Assembly (NCBI GenBank): GCA_038120295.1
Contig: JAYOLL010000018.1
Coordinates: 9,607 to 73,606 of the forward strand
Length of the DNA: 64,000 bases
Direction: 5' to 3'
Source of the DNA: JAYOEY01 sp038120295
GTDB taxonomy: Bacteria > Pseudomonadota > Alphaproteobacteria > MPNO01 > UBA2964
Position 1 is the first letter of the stretch; each line of letters begins with the position of its first letter. This document shows positions 17,085 to 25,964 of the stretch, in pieces. The notes beneath the pieces were generated by a model, which ran no database searches, had not been told where the DNA came from, and was given only the letters and a program-made list of their open reading frames with translations. The translations under genes and the position numbers were made by a program.

Positions 17085-17549
17085 ATGAAATGCCCGTTTT
17101 GCGGTGCTGACGACACCCAGGTTAAAGATTCTCGTCCGACCGAGGAAGGAGCGGCCATCCGCAGGCGAAGGGCCTGCACAGCCTGCGGTATGCGGTTCAC
17201 GACGTTCGAACGGGTCCAGTTGCGCGAACTTACTGTCGTCAAGCATGGAGGCAAGCGCGAACCTCTCGACCGGGACAAGCTGGCTCGTTCGATGAACATC
17301 GCGTTGCGGAAACGCAACGTCGATCCGGAACGGGTCGAAAGGGTGATCAACAGTATCGTGCGGCGTCTGGAAAGCAGCGGCGAAAGCGAGGTCTCCTCCA
17401 AGGCTGTCGGAGAGATGGTTATGGCGGCGCTCGCCAGCCTCGATCAGGTTGCTTATGTCCGCTACGCGTCGGTTTACCGAAATTTCAGGGAGGCGAGCGA
17501 TTTCGGCGATTTTGTCGGAACGCTCGAAGAAGAAGACGTCAGCGACTGA
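17085..17549 (+). CDS. nrdR: Transcriptional repressor NrdR
   Basis: 154 aa. It opens with the NrdR zinc ribbon (MKCPFCGADDTQVKDSR, then RRRRACTACGMRFTTFERV, with CxxC and CxxC pairs) followed by the ATP-cone domain (VVKHGGKREPLDRDKLARSM). NrdR senses ATP/dATP and represses ribonucleotide reductase operons. It sits between glyA and ribD, which is its standard alphaproteobacterial place. Confidence 0.97.
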   Translation: MKCPFCGADDTQVKDSRPTEEGAAIRRRRACTACGMRFTTFERVQLRELTVVKHGGKREPLDRDKLARSMNIALRKRNVDPERVERVINSIVRRLESSGESEVSSKAVGEMVMAALASLDQVAYVRYASVYRNFREASDFGDFVGTLEEEDVSD

Positions 17550-17565
17550 CGAAGATCTGCGGCAT

Positions 17566-18654
17566 ATGCGGTCGGCGCTCGCGCTGGCTGCGCGGGGGCT
17601 CGGCCGGGTGTGGCCCAACCCTGCCGTGGGGTGCGTCATCGTCAGGGATGGCGATGTTGTCGGCCGTGGCTGGACTCAGCCCGGCGGAAGGCCGCACGCC
17701 GAAACGGAAGCGCTGCGGCGCGCGGGCGATGCAGCACGCGGCGCAACCGCCTATGTGACGCTCGAACCCTGCGCCCATTTCGGCGAGACCCCGCCCTGCG
17801 CCGACGCGTTGATCGACGCCGGTATCGACAGATGCGTCGTGGCCTTGCGCGATCCCGATCCCAGGGTCGATGGAGGCGGATTTCGGAAGCTGGAAGATGC
17901 CGGTATCGAGGTTCATTTCGGGCTGTGCGAGGCGGAGGCCGAGGCGCTCAATGCGGGATTTCTGAAGCGTCAGCGTTTGCAGCGGCCTCATGTCTGTCTG
18001 AAAGCCGCGACAACGATAGACGGGCGAATTGCCGCAAGGACGGGTCACAGTCAGTGGATAACGGGTGAAGCCGCCCGCCGCGCCGGACATCTTCTGCGGG
18101 CGAAGTACGACGCCATTCTGGTTGGCTCAAACACCGCTGCGGAGGACGATCCGAGCCTTACCTGCAGGCTTCCGGGGTTGCTGGACAGGTCTCCTGTTCG
18201 GGTCGTTGTCGACGGCAGGATGAGACTGCCGCTAACAAACCGCCTGGTCAGGGAGGCGAATGCCGTGCCGACCTGGCTGTTCGCACTTTCGCCCTCAACG
18301 GCAGCCGCCAGGCAGCGCGCGGCCGCCTATCGGGATTGCGGCCTTTCTGTTTTTGACGTGGAATCCGACGAAAACGGCCACCCCGATCCGCGAGCGGTTC
18401 TTGCAACCCTGGCCGAAGAAGGCATTACGCGGTTGCTGATCGAAGGGGGCGGCGTTGTCGCGGCATCGTTTCTTCGTCTCCGGCTTGTGGATGAGATGGT
18501 CTGGTTCAGGGCGGCCACGGTTATGGGAGGCGACGGTCTGCCCGCCATTGCGGCGCTTGGCGTGGACCGGGTCGACGATGCGCCGTTCGCCCGGCGAATT
18601 TCAGTCGAACCCATGGGCGAAGACGTGATAGAGCGTTATAGTCTGGCAGGGTAG
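17566..18654 (+). CDS. ribD: Bifunctional riboflavin deaminase/reductase
   Basis: 362 aa. The N-terminal deaminase domain has the zinc-site motif PHAETEAL and PCAHFGETPPC. The C-terminal reductase domain runs from about residue 150 (LKAATTIDGRIAARTGHSQW) to LLIEGGGVVAASFLRLRLVD. It carries out the second and third steps from the GTP cyclohydrolase II product toward lumazine. The start is uncertain: ATG 17566 gives the normal MRSALALAARGLGRVWPNPA opening but has a weak ribosome site and begins 16 bp after nrdR; an alternative initiator may lie inside nrdR. Confidence 0.94.
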   Translation: MRSALALAARGLGRVWPNPAVGCVIVRDGDVVGRGWTQPGGRPHAETEALRRAGDAARGATAYVTLEPCAHFGETPPCADALIDAGIDRCVVALRDPDPRVDGGGFRKLEDAGIEVHFGLCEAEAEALNAGFLKRQRLQRPHVCLKAATTIDGRIAARTGHSQWITGEAARRAGHLLRAKYDAILVGSNTAAEDDPSLTCRLPGLLDRSPVRVVVDGRMRLPLTNRLVREANAVPTWLFALSPSTAAARQRAAAYRDCGLSVFDVESDENGHPDPRAVLATLAEEGITRLLIEGGGVVAASFLRLRLVDEMVWFRAATVMGGDGLPAIAALGVDRVDDAPFARRISVEPMGEDVIERYSLAG

Positions 18655-18660
18655 GAAAGA

Positions 18661-19248
18661 ATGTTTACCGGAATCATCACGGATATCGGCGCAATACGCG
18701 CAATCGAGCAGCGTGGCGACACGCGGATAGAGATCGACACCAGCTACGATACCCACGATATCGAGCTCGGGGCGTCGATCGCCTGTTCAGGGCCCTGTCT
18801 GACAGTGGTCGAAAAAGGCGATGGCTGGTTCGCTATCGAGGCGTCGGCGGAAACGCTTTCCCGGACGACAGTTGGCGACTGGCAAGTCGGTTCGAAGGTC
18901 AATCTGGAAAGAGCGCTGCGGGTCGGTGACGAGCTGGGCGGTCATATCGTGTCCGGCCATGTCGACGGCATCGCAAGCATCGCGGAGACGAAGGACGAAG
19001 GCGACAGCACACGGTTCGTATTCGAGGCGCCTGACGAGCTGATGCCCTATATTGCCGAAAAAGGCTCGATAGCGCTTGACGGGGTTTCTTTGACCGTCAA
19101 TGAAGTCGGCGGAAATCGTTTCGGCGTAAACATCATCAATCACACCAAGGCGCACACGACCTTCGGCGAGAAGGCAGTGGGCGCCCGGATCAATCTGGAG
19201 ATCGACACGCTGGCGCGCTATGTCGGTCGTCTGGTCGGTCGGGATTAA
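18661..19248 (+). CDS. ribE: Riboflavin synthase, alpha subunit
   Basis: 195 aa with two lumazine-binding repeats. The start MFTGIITDIGAI and the internal repeat boundary GDELGGHIVSGHVDGIASI are diagnostic. It dismutates two 6,7-dimethyl-8-ribityllumazine molecules to riboflavin. It starts 6 bp after ribD and is followed by ribB and ribH. Confidence 0.96.
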   Translation: MFTGIITDIGAIRAIEQRGDTRIEIDTSYDTHDIELGASIACSGPCLTVVEKGDGWFAIEASAETLSRTTVGDWQVGSKVNLERALRVGDELGGHIVSGHVDGIASIAETKDEGDSTRFVFEAPDELMPYIAEKGSIALDGVSLTVNEVGGNRFGVNIINHTKAHTTFGEKAVGARINLEIDTLARYVGRLVGRD

Positions 19249-19276
19249 TTTTCAGGAATATCAGGGACCCGGAACA

Positions 19277-20464
19277 ATGGATGGCACGGACAACGCGGCG
19301 ACCAAGGGCAGCCTTCAGTCTGCCCTGTCGAAACCGGAAGAAATCATCGCGGATATCACCGCCGGGCGCATGGTCGTGCTGGTCGACGATGAGGACCGGG
19401 AGAATGAGGGCGATCTCGTCATAGCGGCGGAGGCGGCGGATGCCGACGCCATCAACTTCATGGCGACCCATGGTCGCGGGTTGGTCTGCCTTTCGATGAC
19501 TGCGGACCGGGTCAGGGAACTCGGTCTTTCCATGATGGTGCAGGACAACAAGGCGCCACTGGGAACCGCCTTTACCGTTTCCATCGAAGCGCGCGAGAAC
19601 GTGACGACTGGCATTTCCGCCGGCGACAGGGCGGAAACCATCAAGGTTGCCATCGACCCCTCGAAGGGCGCCGAGGCTCTGGTGACGCCGGGCCATGTTT
19701 TTCCTCTCGTCGCAAAGGATGGCGGCGTGCTGGTGCGGGCCGGTCACACGGAAGCGGCGGTCGATCTGGCGCGCCTTGCCGGGAAGAACCCGGCTGGCGT
19801 GATCTGCGAGATCATGAAGGACGACGGGACCATGGCGCGTTTGCCGGACCTCGTCGGCTTCTGTGAGACTCATAATCTGAAACTGGGGACGATCGCGGAT
19901 CTCATCGCCTACCGACTGCGCAATGACAGCGTCGTCAACCGGACGGTCGAGACGACCTTGACAAGAAATCATGGCGGTGATTTTCAGGTATTCATTTACG
20001 AGAGTCAGATGAATGGCCTCGAACACGTCGCGGTCGTAAAGGGTGACCTCTCCGGCGGTGATCCGGTTCTCGTCCGGATGCATGCCCTGAATATTCTCGA
20101 CGACGTGCTGCACGACACCGGCGATGAACGGCGCGGCGAACTGGAACAGTCGCTGCGTATGGTCGCCGAGGAAGGGCGGGGCGCGGTCGTGCTCATCCGG
20201 GATTCGTGGAACACCCGTTTCTCGACCCAGATTGCAATGCGAAAGGGACTTGCGGCTGGGCAAGCGCCTGCCGATAAGCCGGACGACAAGGAACGCAAGC
20301 CCCAGGTACTGCGCAACTACGGTATCGGTGCACAGATCCTGCGCGATCTTGGCATTACCCGCATTCGGCTGCTTACCAACACCAGGGAAGGCACGATCAA
20401 GGGTATCGACGGTTATGGCCTGTCGATCGTCGAGCGCGTGCCGATCCCGAGCCTCGACTACTAG
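19277..20464 (+). CDS. ribB: DHBP synthase fused to a degenerate GTP cyclohydrolase II domain (RibBX-type)
   Basis: 395 aa. Residues 20-230 are a complete 3,4-dihydroxy-2-butanone-4-phosphate synthase: VLVDDEDRENEGDLVIAAEA, FMATHGRGLVCLSMT, RAGHTEAAVDLARLAG, CEIMKDDGTMARLPDL. The C-terminal ~165 residues align with RibA, but the zinc ligands are missing. The usual RxHSECxTGDxFxSxRCDCGxQL region reads VRMHALNILDDVLHDTGDER, without any cysteine. This matches the described RibBX class, in which the RibA-like part has lost cyclohydrolase activity. A functional RibA should therefore be encoded elsewhere. Confidence 0.93.
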   Translation: MDGTDNAATKGSLQSALSKPEEIIADITAGRMVVLVDDEDRENEGDLVIAAEAADADAINFMATHGRGLVCLSMTADRVRELGLSMMVQDNKAPLGTAFTVSIEARENVTTGISAGDRAETIKVAIDPSKGAEALVTPGHVFPLVAKDGGVLVRAGHTEAAVDLARLAGKNPAGVICEIMKDDGTMARLPDLVGFCETHNLKLGTIADLIAYRLRNDSVVNRTVETTLTRNHGGDFQVFIYESQMNGLEHVAVVKGDLSGGDPVLVRMHALNILDDVLHDTGDERRGELEQSLRMVAEEGRGAVVLIRDSWNTRFSTQIAMRKGLAAGQAPADKPDDKERKPQVLRNYGIGAQILRDLGITRIRLLTNTREGTIKGIDGYGLSIVERVPIPSLDY

Positions 20465-20484
20465 CCTGATCAAAGGACCGTAAA

Positions 20485-20949
20485 ATGGCTGATGCGCCCC
20501 ACATAATGATTGTCGAATCCCGTTATTACGAGGAAATCGCGGAAGAACTGATTCAGAGCGTCATGACCGAACTGAATGACGCCGGCGCGACATTTGAGAG
20601 ATTCGAGGTGCCCGGCGCCTTTGAAATTCCCGCAGCGATCAAATTCGCCATCCGCTCGATGAATCTGTACCCCGCGCAACGCCGGTTTGACGGTTATATT
20701 GCGCTTGGCTGCGTAATTCGCGGGCAGACTTCGCACTATGATTATGTATGTGGCGAGAGCGCGCGGGCGCTCCAGGATCTGGCGGTGGAATATTCGCTCG
20801 CCCTCGGCTACGGCATCCTGACTGTCGAGAATCGCGATCAGGCGATGGCGCGCGCGAAACGGTCTGAACAGGATCGTGGCGGACATGCCGCGCGGGCGTG
20901 TCTCAAGATGATTGAACACAAGACTCACTTCCGGCTCTTTCCGCGATGA
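20485..20949 (+). CDS. ribH: 6,7-dimethyl-8-ribityllumazine synthase
   Basis: 154 aa. The substrate-binding segment VPGAFEIPAAIKFAI near residue 43 and the loop ALGCVIRGQTSHYDYVCGES, with the catalytic His, identify lumazine synthase. It condenses the RibB and RibD products. Its stop overlaps the nusB start by 4 bp, coupling riboflavin synthesis to the transcription factor gene as in many alphaproteobacteria. Confidence 0.96.
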   Translation: MADAPHIMIVESRYYEEIAEELIQSVMTELNDAGATFERFEVPGAFEIPAAIKFAIRSMNLYPAQRRFDGYIALGCVIRGQTSHYDYVCGESARALQDLAVEYSLALGYGILTVENRDQAMARAKRSEQDRGGHAARACLKMIEHKTHFRLFPR

Positions 20950-21479
20950 CACCTACACGGGACCCCCGAACCCCGTCGAAGTCGCGGTCCCGGGGAACAT
21001 CCCGTCACAGCAGGGCACGGCTCGCAGCCATTCAGGCCCTGTACCAGTCTGCAATGACCGGCACGCCGCCTTCCGTCGTTATCGACGAATTCCTGCGCCA
21101 TCGGCTGATGGATACGGACAATGAGGCCGGCGAAGGCGGAAAGCTGAATGAGGCGCTATTCGCGGAGCTGGTCAAAGGCGCTTCGGCGCGCCTCGATGAA
21201 ACCGACCGCAAGATCGAAAACGCGTTGCCGAGTAGCTGGGACGGCGATCGTCTTGAGGTTGTTCTTCGCTGTTTGCTGAGATCGGCGGCTTACGAGCTGA
21301 TGACGCGGTACGAAACGCCCGCTGCGGTCGTGATCTCCGAGTATGTGCGTTTGGCGCACAGGTTTTTTTCGGAAGGAGAGCCGGCGTTCGCGAACGGCGT
21401 GCTGGACAGGCTCGCGCGCGACCTGCGACCGGGTGAGCTAGAGGCGCGCGGCAGCGCGGCTGGGGATGCGACCGGGTGA
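20946..21479 (+). CDS. nusB: Transcription antitermination factor NusB
   Basis: 177 aa, all-helical RNA-binding factor for rRNA antitermination with NusE. It has the NusB opening RLAAIQALYQSAMTG and the core LRSAAYELMTRYETPAAVVI followed by SEYVRLAHRFF. The N-terminal ~22 residues are basic, Ser/Thr/Arg-rich and longer than usual. It overlaps ribH by 4 bp and thiL by 14 bp. Confidence 0.95.
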   Translation: MTPTRDPRTPSKSRSRGTSRHSRARLAAIQALYQSAMTGTPPSVVIDEFLRHRLMDTDNEAGEGGKLNEALFAELVKGASARLDETDRKIENALPSSWDGDRLEVVLRCLLRSAAYELMTRYETPAAVVISEYVRLAHRFFSEGEPAFANGVLDRLARDLRPGELEARGSAAGDATG

Positions 21480-22455
21480 ATTCGACCTCATTGCTCGCTA
21501 TTTTGCGCCTTTGGCTGCGGGTTTTCCGGGAGCGGCCGGCCTCAAGGACGACCTTGCGGTCGTAAGGCCGTCATCCGGTTGCGAACTGGCCACCACGGTG
21601 GATGCCATGGTGGAAGGCGTCCATTTCCTGTCGGATGATCCTCCGGATACGATCGCGCGCAAGGTCCTGAGAGCGAACCTGTCCGATCTCGCAGCCGCCG
21701 GGGCCAGGCCTCTCTGCTATTTTCTGTCGGTGAGCCTGAACAATTCCGTAGACGAAGTCTGGGTCTCGCAGTTCGCGGCCGGGCTGGCCGACGATCAGAA
21801 AGAATTCGGGATATCCCTGGCAGGCGGTGACACGACGTCGACACCCGGTCCGGTTACGCTTTCCGTTACGGCTATGGGCGAGGTGGAACAGGGCAGGGCG
21901 GTGCGTCGCTCGGGGGCCGGAACAAACGACGATGTCTGGGTAACCGGGACCATCGGCGATGCGGCAAATGCGCTCCACTTGATTGAGAATTACGGAGTGC
22001 GGAAGGTTTCGGAGGAGTATCCTTTTCTGCTGGACCGCTACCGGCTGCCGGTGCCGCGATCGGCGCTGGGACCGCGACTGGTCGGGCTGGTTTCTGCCAT
22101 GACCGATATCTCTGACGGGCTTGTCGCCGATCTGGGCCATATATGCGCTGCTTCAGGGACAGGCGCAGAACTCAGTTTTTACGATATTCCGCTATCCGAC
22201 GATGTAAGGGAGTTTCTAGGGAAGGAAGAAAAAGGCGTTGAATCCTGTGCGATTCGAATCCTTTCCGGTGGCGACGATTACGAGCTGCTTTTCACCGCGC
22301 CCACGGCGTCGGCGCCGTTGATCGAGAAGGCGGCAAGGCTTAGTGCGGTACGGGTAGCAAGGATAGGAAATATCGTGTCGGGTGATGGCGTTCGCGTCGT
22401 TTCCGCTGACGGCGCCGAAATTGAAGTCGCTGCCGGCGGCTGGCGGCATTTCTGA
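21466..22455 (+). CDS. thiL: Thiamine-monophosphate kinase
   Basis: 329 aa. Landmarks are GEFDLIARYFAPL at the start, TTVDAMVEGVHFLSDDPPD (metal and nucleotide site), RANLSDLAAAGARPLCYFLS, the GGDTTSTPGPVTLSVTAMGE loop and AMTDISDGLVADLGHI. It phosphorylates thiamine monophosphate to the diphosphate cofactor. It overlaps nusB by 14 bp and ends the riboflavin-nusB-thiL operon. Confidence 0.96.
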   Translation: MRPGEFDLIARYFAPLAAGFPGAAGLKDDLAVVRPSSGCELATTVDAMVEGVHFLSDDPPDTIARKVLRANLSDLAAAGARPLCYFLSVSLNNSVDEVWVSQFAAGLADDQKEFGISLAGGDTTSTPGPVTLSVTAMGEVEQGRAVRRSGAGTNDDVWVTGTIGDAANALHLIENYGVRKVSEEYPFLLDRYRLPVPRSALGPRLVGLVSAMTDISDGLVADLGHICAASGTGAELSFYDIPLSDDVREFLGKEEKGVESCAIRILSGGDDYELLFTAPTASAPLIEKAARLSAVRVARIGNIVSGDGVRVVSADGAEIEVAAGGWRHF

Positions 22456-22541
22456 AACCCCGCCGTTCACGACTTTCGTTTACCGTCTGTTTGCCAAGTT
22501 CCGGTTTAATGTGCTGCTGGCAGTCTCCGGCAGGCGATACG

Positions 22542-23006
22542 GTGCACTACTTCGTGAGATATCTTCCGTTCCTTCTTCTGGCGATGTTTCTGGCGCTGAC
22601 ACCCGCTTTTTCGTCTTCCGCCGCGACATCCGGCGAAGACGGCAAGGACGTCCAGGAATCCGGAAAGCCGTTGCCGCGTCTGTCTTCTGCGCGGTTTTTC
22701 AAATTAAAACCGTTTACCCTGCCGGTACTCTACAAGGGCGAGATCGAAGAACATTTTACCCTGGTCCTGTCCCTTGAACTGTTTGATGAGGACGACAGGG
22801 ACAAGGTTCGGCACCGCATCCCCCGGATCAGAAACGAGTTCTACCGGGCTCTGCTAAGTATCGTTACGTTTCGCCGTACCGGCGCACCGATCCCCGATAT
22901 CGAGATATTCCGGTCTCGTCTGCTCCGAATCCTGAAGAAACTCTATGGCGAAGAGCTGGTGCGCGATCTTCTGATTCAGCAGGCTTTCAAGCAGAGCGTT
23001 CGCTGA
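22542..23006 (+). CDS. Exported or membrane-anchored protein with weak FliL-like character
   Basis: About 154 aa from the GTG at 22542. The N-terminus (RYLPFLLLAMFLALTPAFSS then SAAT) is a signal peptide or anchor. The mature part (FKLKPFTLPVLYKGEIEEHF, LVLSLELFDEDDRDKVRHRI, PRIRNEFYRALLSIV) has a strand-helix pattern reminiscent of the FliL flagellar-basal-body domain, but no flagellar gene is nearby. It is the gene commonly found after thiL in alphaproteobacteria. The GTG was chosen because it places the signal peptide at the N-terminus; an in-frame ATG at 22509 is the alternative. Confidence 0.65.
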   Translation: MHYFVRYLPFLLLAMFLALTPAFSSSAATSGEDGKDVQESGKPLPRLSSARFFKLKPFTLPVLYKGEIEEHFTLVLSLELFDEDDRDKVRHRIPRIRNEFYRALLSIVTFRRTGAPIPDIEIFRSRLLRILKKLYGEELVRDLLIQQAFKQSVR

Positions 23007-23100
23007 TATTTCGCCATTTTTTGGCCCGAAACCTCGATTCGGCGCGGGTGTTGCCATAATTGCGCTGGTCTGGCATGTTCCGCGCGGCTTACGGACCTTT

Positions 23101-23141
23101 AATCCCACTGACGGTAAGGATAATCGCCGTTTTGTGGGATT
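23101..23141. promoter_or_regulatory. Two-part inverted repeat upstream of hppA
   Basis: AATCCCAC (23101-23108) pairs with GTGGGATT (23134-23141), and inside it ACGG (23111-23114) pairs with CCGT (23127-23130). The outer arm is followed by only a short T run. It could be a weak terminator for the thiL operon or a structured hppA leader. Confidence 0.4.
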
Positions 23142-23195
23142 TTGACACGGTCCGGCATTCAGGAAGCTTTCGGAACAGAATAAGGACCAAATTCG

Positions 23196-25289
23196 ATGGC
23201 AGCAGTTAACTGGCTCGTGATCGCTTGCGGGCTGATCGCGGTTCTTTATGGCGTCTTTGCCATTCGCTCCGTGTTGAGCGCGAGCGCCGGCAACGAGCGC
23301 ATGGCGGAGATCGCCCAGGCGATTCAGGAAGGCGCAAACGCCTATCTCAACCGGCAATATACGACGATCGCCATCGTGGGCGTGGTGATCGGCATCCTTT
23401 TGGGTTTTGCGCTCAACTGGTATGTCGCAATCGGTTATTTTATCGGGGCGATCCTGTCCGGAATCACCGGATATATCGGCATGAATGTTTCGGTGCGGGG
23501 CAATGTCCGCACTGCCGATGCGGCGCGTACCGGAGGATTGCAGCCGGCGCTTGATGTTGCCTTCCGGTCAGGGGCTGTCACCGGCATTCTGGTGGCCGGT
23601 CTTGGGCTGCTTGGCGTGGCCGGTTACTATTACTTCCTGCGCGGCGTATTCGACCCGTCGGAAGCGGCGGGAATGCGCCATATTCTCGAAGCGCTCGTGG
23701 CGCTCGGGTTCGGCGCTTCCCTGATTTCGATTTTCGCTCGTCTCGGCGGCGGCATCTTTACAAAAGGTGCGGATGTCGGGGCCGACCTGGTCGGCAAGAT
23801 CGAAGCGGGTATTCCCGAAGACGACCCCCGCAATGCCGCGGTTATCGCTGACAACGTCGGCGATAATGTCGGTGACTGCGCCGGTATGGCGGCGGACCTG
23901 TTCGAGACCTACGCGGTGACCATGGTGGCGACCATGCTGCTTGCGGCGATCTTCTATACCGGAGCATCGCAGGCACTGCTGATCGATCTTCCGCTGCTGA
24001 TCGGCGCGGTTTGCATTCTCGGATCAATCGTCGGTTTCTTCTTCGTGAAGCTTGGCGCGAGCAACAATGTAATGGGTGCCCTGTACAAAGGATTCATCGT
24101 TTCAGGACTTGTTTCCGCGGTCCTGATCGCCGCCGGTATCTGGTGGCTGTTCGGCTCGTTCACGGCGGAGGTTGCCGAAGGCGTGTCGTCTCGACACCTG
24201 CTGTACTGCGCTCTGATCGGTCTCGTCGTGACGGCGTTGCTGGTGTGGATCACCGAATATTACACCGGGACGGAACATCGCCCTGTCCAGATGGTCGCCA
24301 AGGCTTCCGAAACGGGCCACGGCACCAACGTGATCCAGGGGCTCGCGATCTCGATGGAAGCGACGGCTCTTCCGGTGCTGGTCATCTGCGCCGGTATTGT
24401 CGCGGCTCACTTCTCTGCCGGCATGTACGGGATCGCTCTGGCCGCAACGACGATGCTGGCGCTGGCCGGTGTGATTGTTGCTCTCGATGCGTTCGGTCCG
24501 GTGACGGACAATGCTGGCGGAATCGCCGAAATGGCGGAACTGCCTGAGGAAGTTCGTAACTACACCGACACTCTGGACGCCGTCGGCAATACCACCAAGG
24601 CGGTCACCAAGGGGTATGCGATCGGTTCTGCCGGGCTCGCGGCTCTAGTGCTGTTTGCGGCCTATACGGCGGATCTCAAGCATTACTTCCCGGAACTCTC
24701 CTCTCAGGTGAAGTTTGAACTCCAGGATCCGTTCGTTGTGGTTGGCCTTTTCCTCGGCGGACTGCTTCCGTACCTGTTCGGCGCCATGGGCATGCAGGCG
24801 GTTGGCCGCGCAGCCGGGGCTGTCGTGGTGGAGGTTCGCCGTCAGTTCAGAGAGATTCCCGGCATCATGGAAGGTACTGCAAAGCCGGAATACGGCAAGG
24901 CGGTCGATCTTCTGACCAAGGCGGCAATCAAGGAGATGATCATTCCTTCGATGTTGCCTGTACTGGCGCCTATCGTTGTCTATTTCGTCATCTACTGGGT
25001 GGCTGGACAGGCACAGGCGCTGACGACGCTGGGGGCTCTGCTTCTGGGTACGATTGTCACCGGCCTGTTCGTTGCGATCTCGATGACATCCGGCGGCGGC
25101 GCCTGGGACAATGCCAAGAAATATATCGAAGACGGTAATTTCGGCGGCAAAGGATCAGATGCGCATCATGCGGCCATTACCGGCGACACTGTCGGCGATC
25201 CGTACAAGGATACGGCGGGCCCGGCGGTCAATCCCATGATCAAGATCGTCAATATCGTTGCGATCCTGCTTCTGGCGATCGTCGCCTGA
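23196..25289 (+). CDS. hppA: Membrane-bound proton-translocating pyrophosphatase
   Basis: 697 aa with about 16 transmembrane segments. Pyrophosphate-binding motifs are intact: EDDPRNAAVIADNVGDNVGD, DAFGPVTDNAGGIAEMAELP and GDTVGDPYKDTAGPAVNPMI. The GNTTKAVTKG segment has Lys where potassium-dependent enzymes have Ala, which by family rules predicts a K+-independent H+ pump. It conserves energy by coupling PPi hydrolysis to proton export. It is flanked by a leader inverted repeat and a strong terminator, so it is probably monocistronic. Confidence 0.97.
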   Translation: MAAVNWLVIACGLIAVLYGVFAIRSVLSASAGNERMAEIAQAIQEGANAYLNRQYTTIAIVGVVIGILLGFALNWYVAIGYFIGAILSGITGYIGMNVSVRGNVRTADAARTGGLQPALDVAFRSGAVTGILVAGLGLLGVAGYYYFLRGVFDPSEAAGMRHILEALVALGFGASLISIFARLGGGIFTKGADVGADLVGKIEAGIPEDDPRNAAVIADNVGDNVGDCAGMAADLFETYAVTMVATMLLAAIFYTGASQALLIDLPLLIGAVCILGSIVGFFFVKLGASNNVMGALYKGFIVSGLVSAVLIAAGIWWLFGSFTAEVAEGVSSRHLLYCALIGLVVTALLVWITEYYTGTEHRPVQMVAKASETGHGTNVIQGLAISMEATALPVLVICAGIVAAHFSAGMYGIALAATTMLALAGVIVALDAFGPVTDNAGGIAEMAELPEEVRNYTDTLDAVGNTTKAVTKGYAIGSAGLAALVLFAAYTADLKHYFPELSSQVKFELQDPFVVVGLFLGGLLPYLFGAMGMQAVGRAAGAVVVEVRRQFREIPGIMEGTAKPEYGKAVDLLTKAAIKEMIIPSMLPVLAPIVVYFVIYWVAGQAQALTTLGALLLGTIVTGLFVAISMTSGGGAWDNAKKYIEDGNFGGKGSDAHHAAITGDTVGDPYKDTAGPAVNPMIKIVNIVAILLLAIVA

Positions 25290-25310
25290 TCGAGCCAAAG
25301 TCCAAGAGAA

Positions 25311-25342
25311 AACGCCCCGGTCTTAGGCCGGGGCGTTTTTTT
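25311..25342 (+). terminator. Rho-independent terminator of hppA
   Basis: AACGCCCCGG and CCGGGGCGTT form a perfect 10-bp stem around a 7-nt loop, directly followed by a T run, 22 bp after the hppA stop. Confidence 0.93.
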
Positions 25343-25361
25343 TAGGTTGTGGGGCCGACTG

Positions 25362-25832
25362 TCATTCGAAGCTCTGCGGGGTGCCGAATCGTCCGACATT
25401 GCCGATGAGCTGCTGAATGATGGTCAGTTCCTTGCCCTTGGTCGGCGTCTCCCGTTCGACCAGCGACAGCTCGAGGTTTTTCGAGGCGTCTTTATCGTTA
25501 ATCCCGGTTACGACGCCACGGGGATCGAAATGGACCGTCAGAACCTTGCGTTCCAGAAGTTCGGGTTCGAAAAAGGAGACGGTTTTTACCTTGCCTCCGA
25601 TGTAGTACCAGATTTCCTTCTCGAAAGTGGCGATGGTCGAAGGCGAGCCGAGAAGGCGAGTGATATCGGCCTTCCGGTGTGCCCCCGGCTTGATGCTTTT
25701 GACGACTTCAGGGTCGGGAATATTGCCGCGCAGATGAACGGTTTCCTCGCAGCCCGTGAGTAAGCCCAGAATTGCGCCAGCCAGTATCGCGCGCCCGCGA
25801 ACATACCGGAAAATATTGACGTGATCGTTCAT
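25362..25832 (-). CDS. bamE: Outer-membrane assembly lipoprotein BamE (SmpA)
   Basis: 156 aa lipoprotein. ATG 25832 gives a short signal peptide with the lipobox LLTGC. The BamE/SmpA fold follows: VKSIKPGAHRKADITRLLGS PSTI at about residues 45-67 and EIWYYIGGK. It is an accessory of the BAM complex that inserts outer-membrane beta-barrels. It is divergent from the cytochrome-bc1 chaperone gene at 25965, the usual alphaproteobacterial arrangement. Confidence 0.9.
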   Translation of the reverse strand: MNDHVNIFRYVRGRAILAGAILGLLTGCEETVHLRGNIPDPEVVKSIKPGAHRKADITRLLGSPSTIATFEKEIWYYIGGKVKTVSFFEPELLERKVLTVHFDPRGVVTGINDKDASKNLELSLVERETPTKGKELTIIQQLIGNVGRFGTPQSFE

Positions 25833-25964
25833 TTCCGAGCAGATTGTCCCTGAAGAATTCCTAGTGGCGACTAGGCCAAATTGGTCGCATCGAGTCAATA
25901 GTCCTTATACGCTGCTCGCGGAGATGCGGACTTCTATCCATGCCGGTTGAGGCCTGAAGACAAG

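Noticed and set aside
19190..20473. 427-codon minus-strand frame opposite ribB
   Set aside because: Antisense shadow of a gene with a clear enzymatic signature and operon position.
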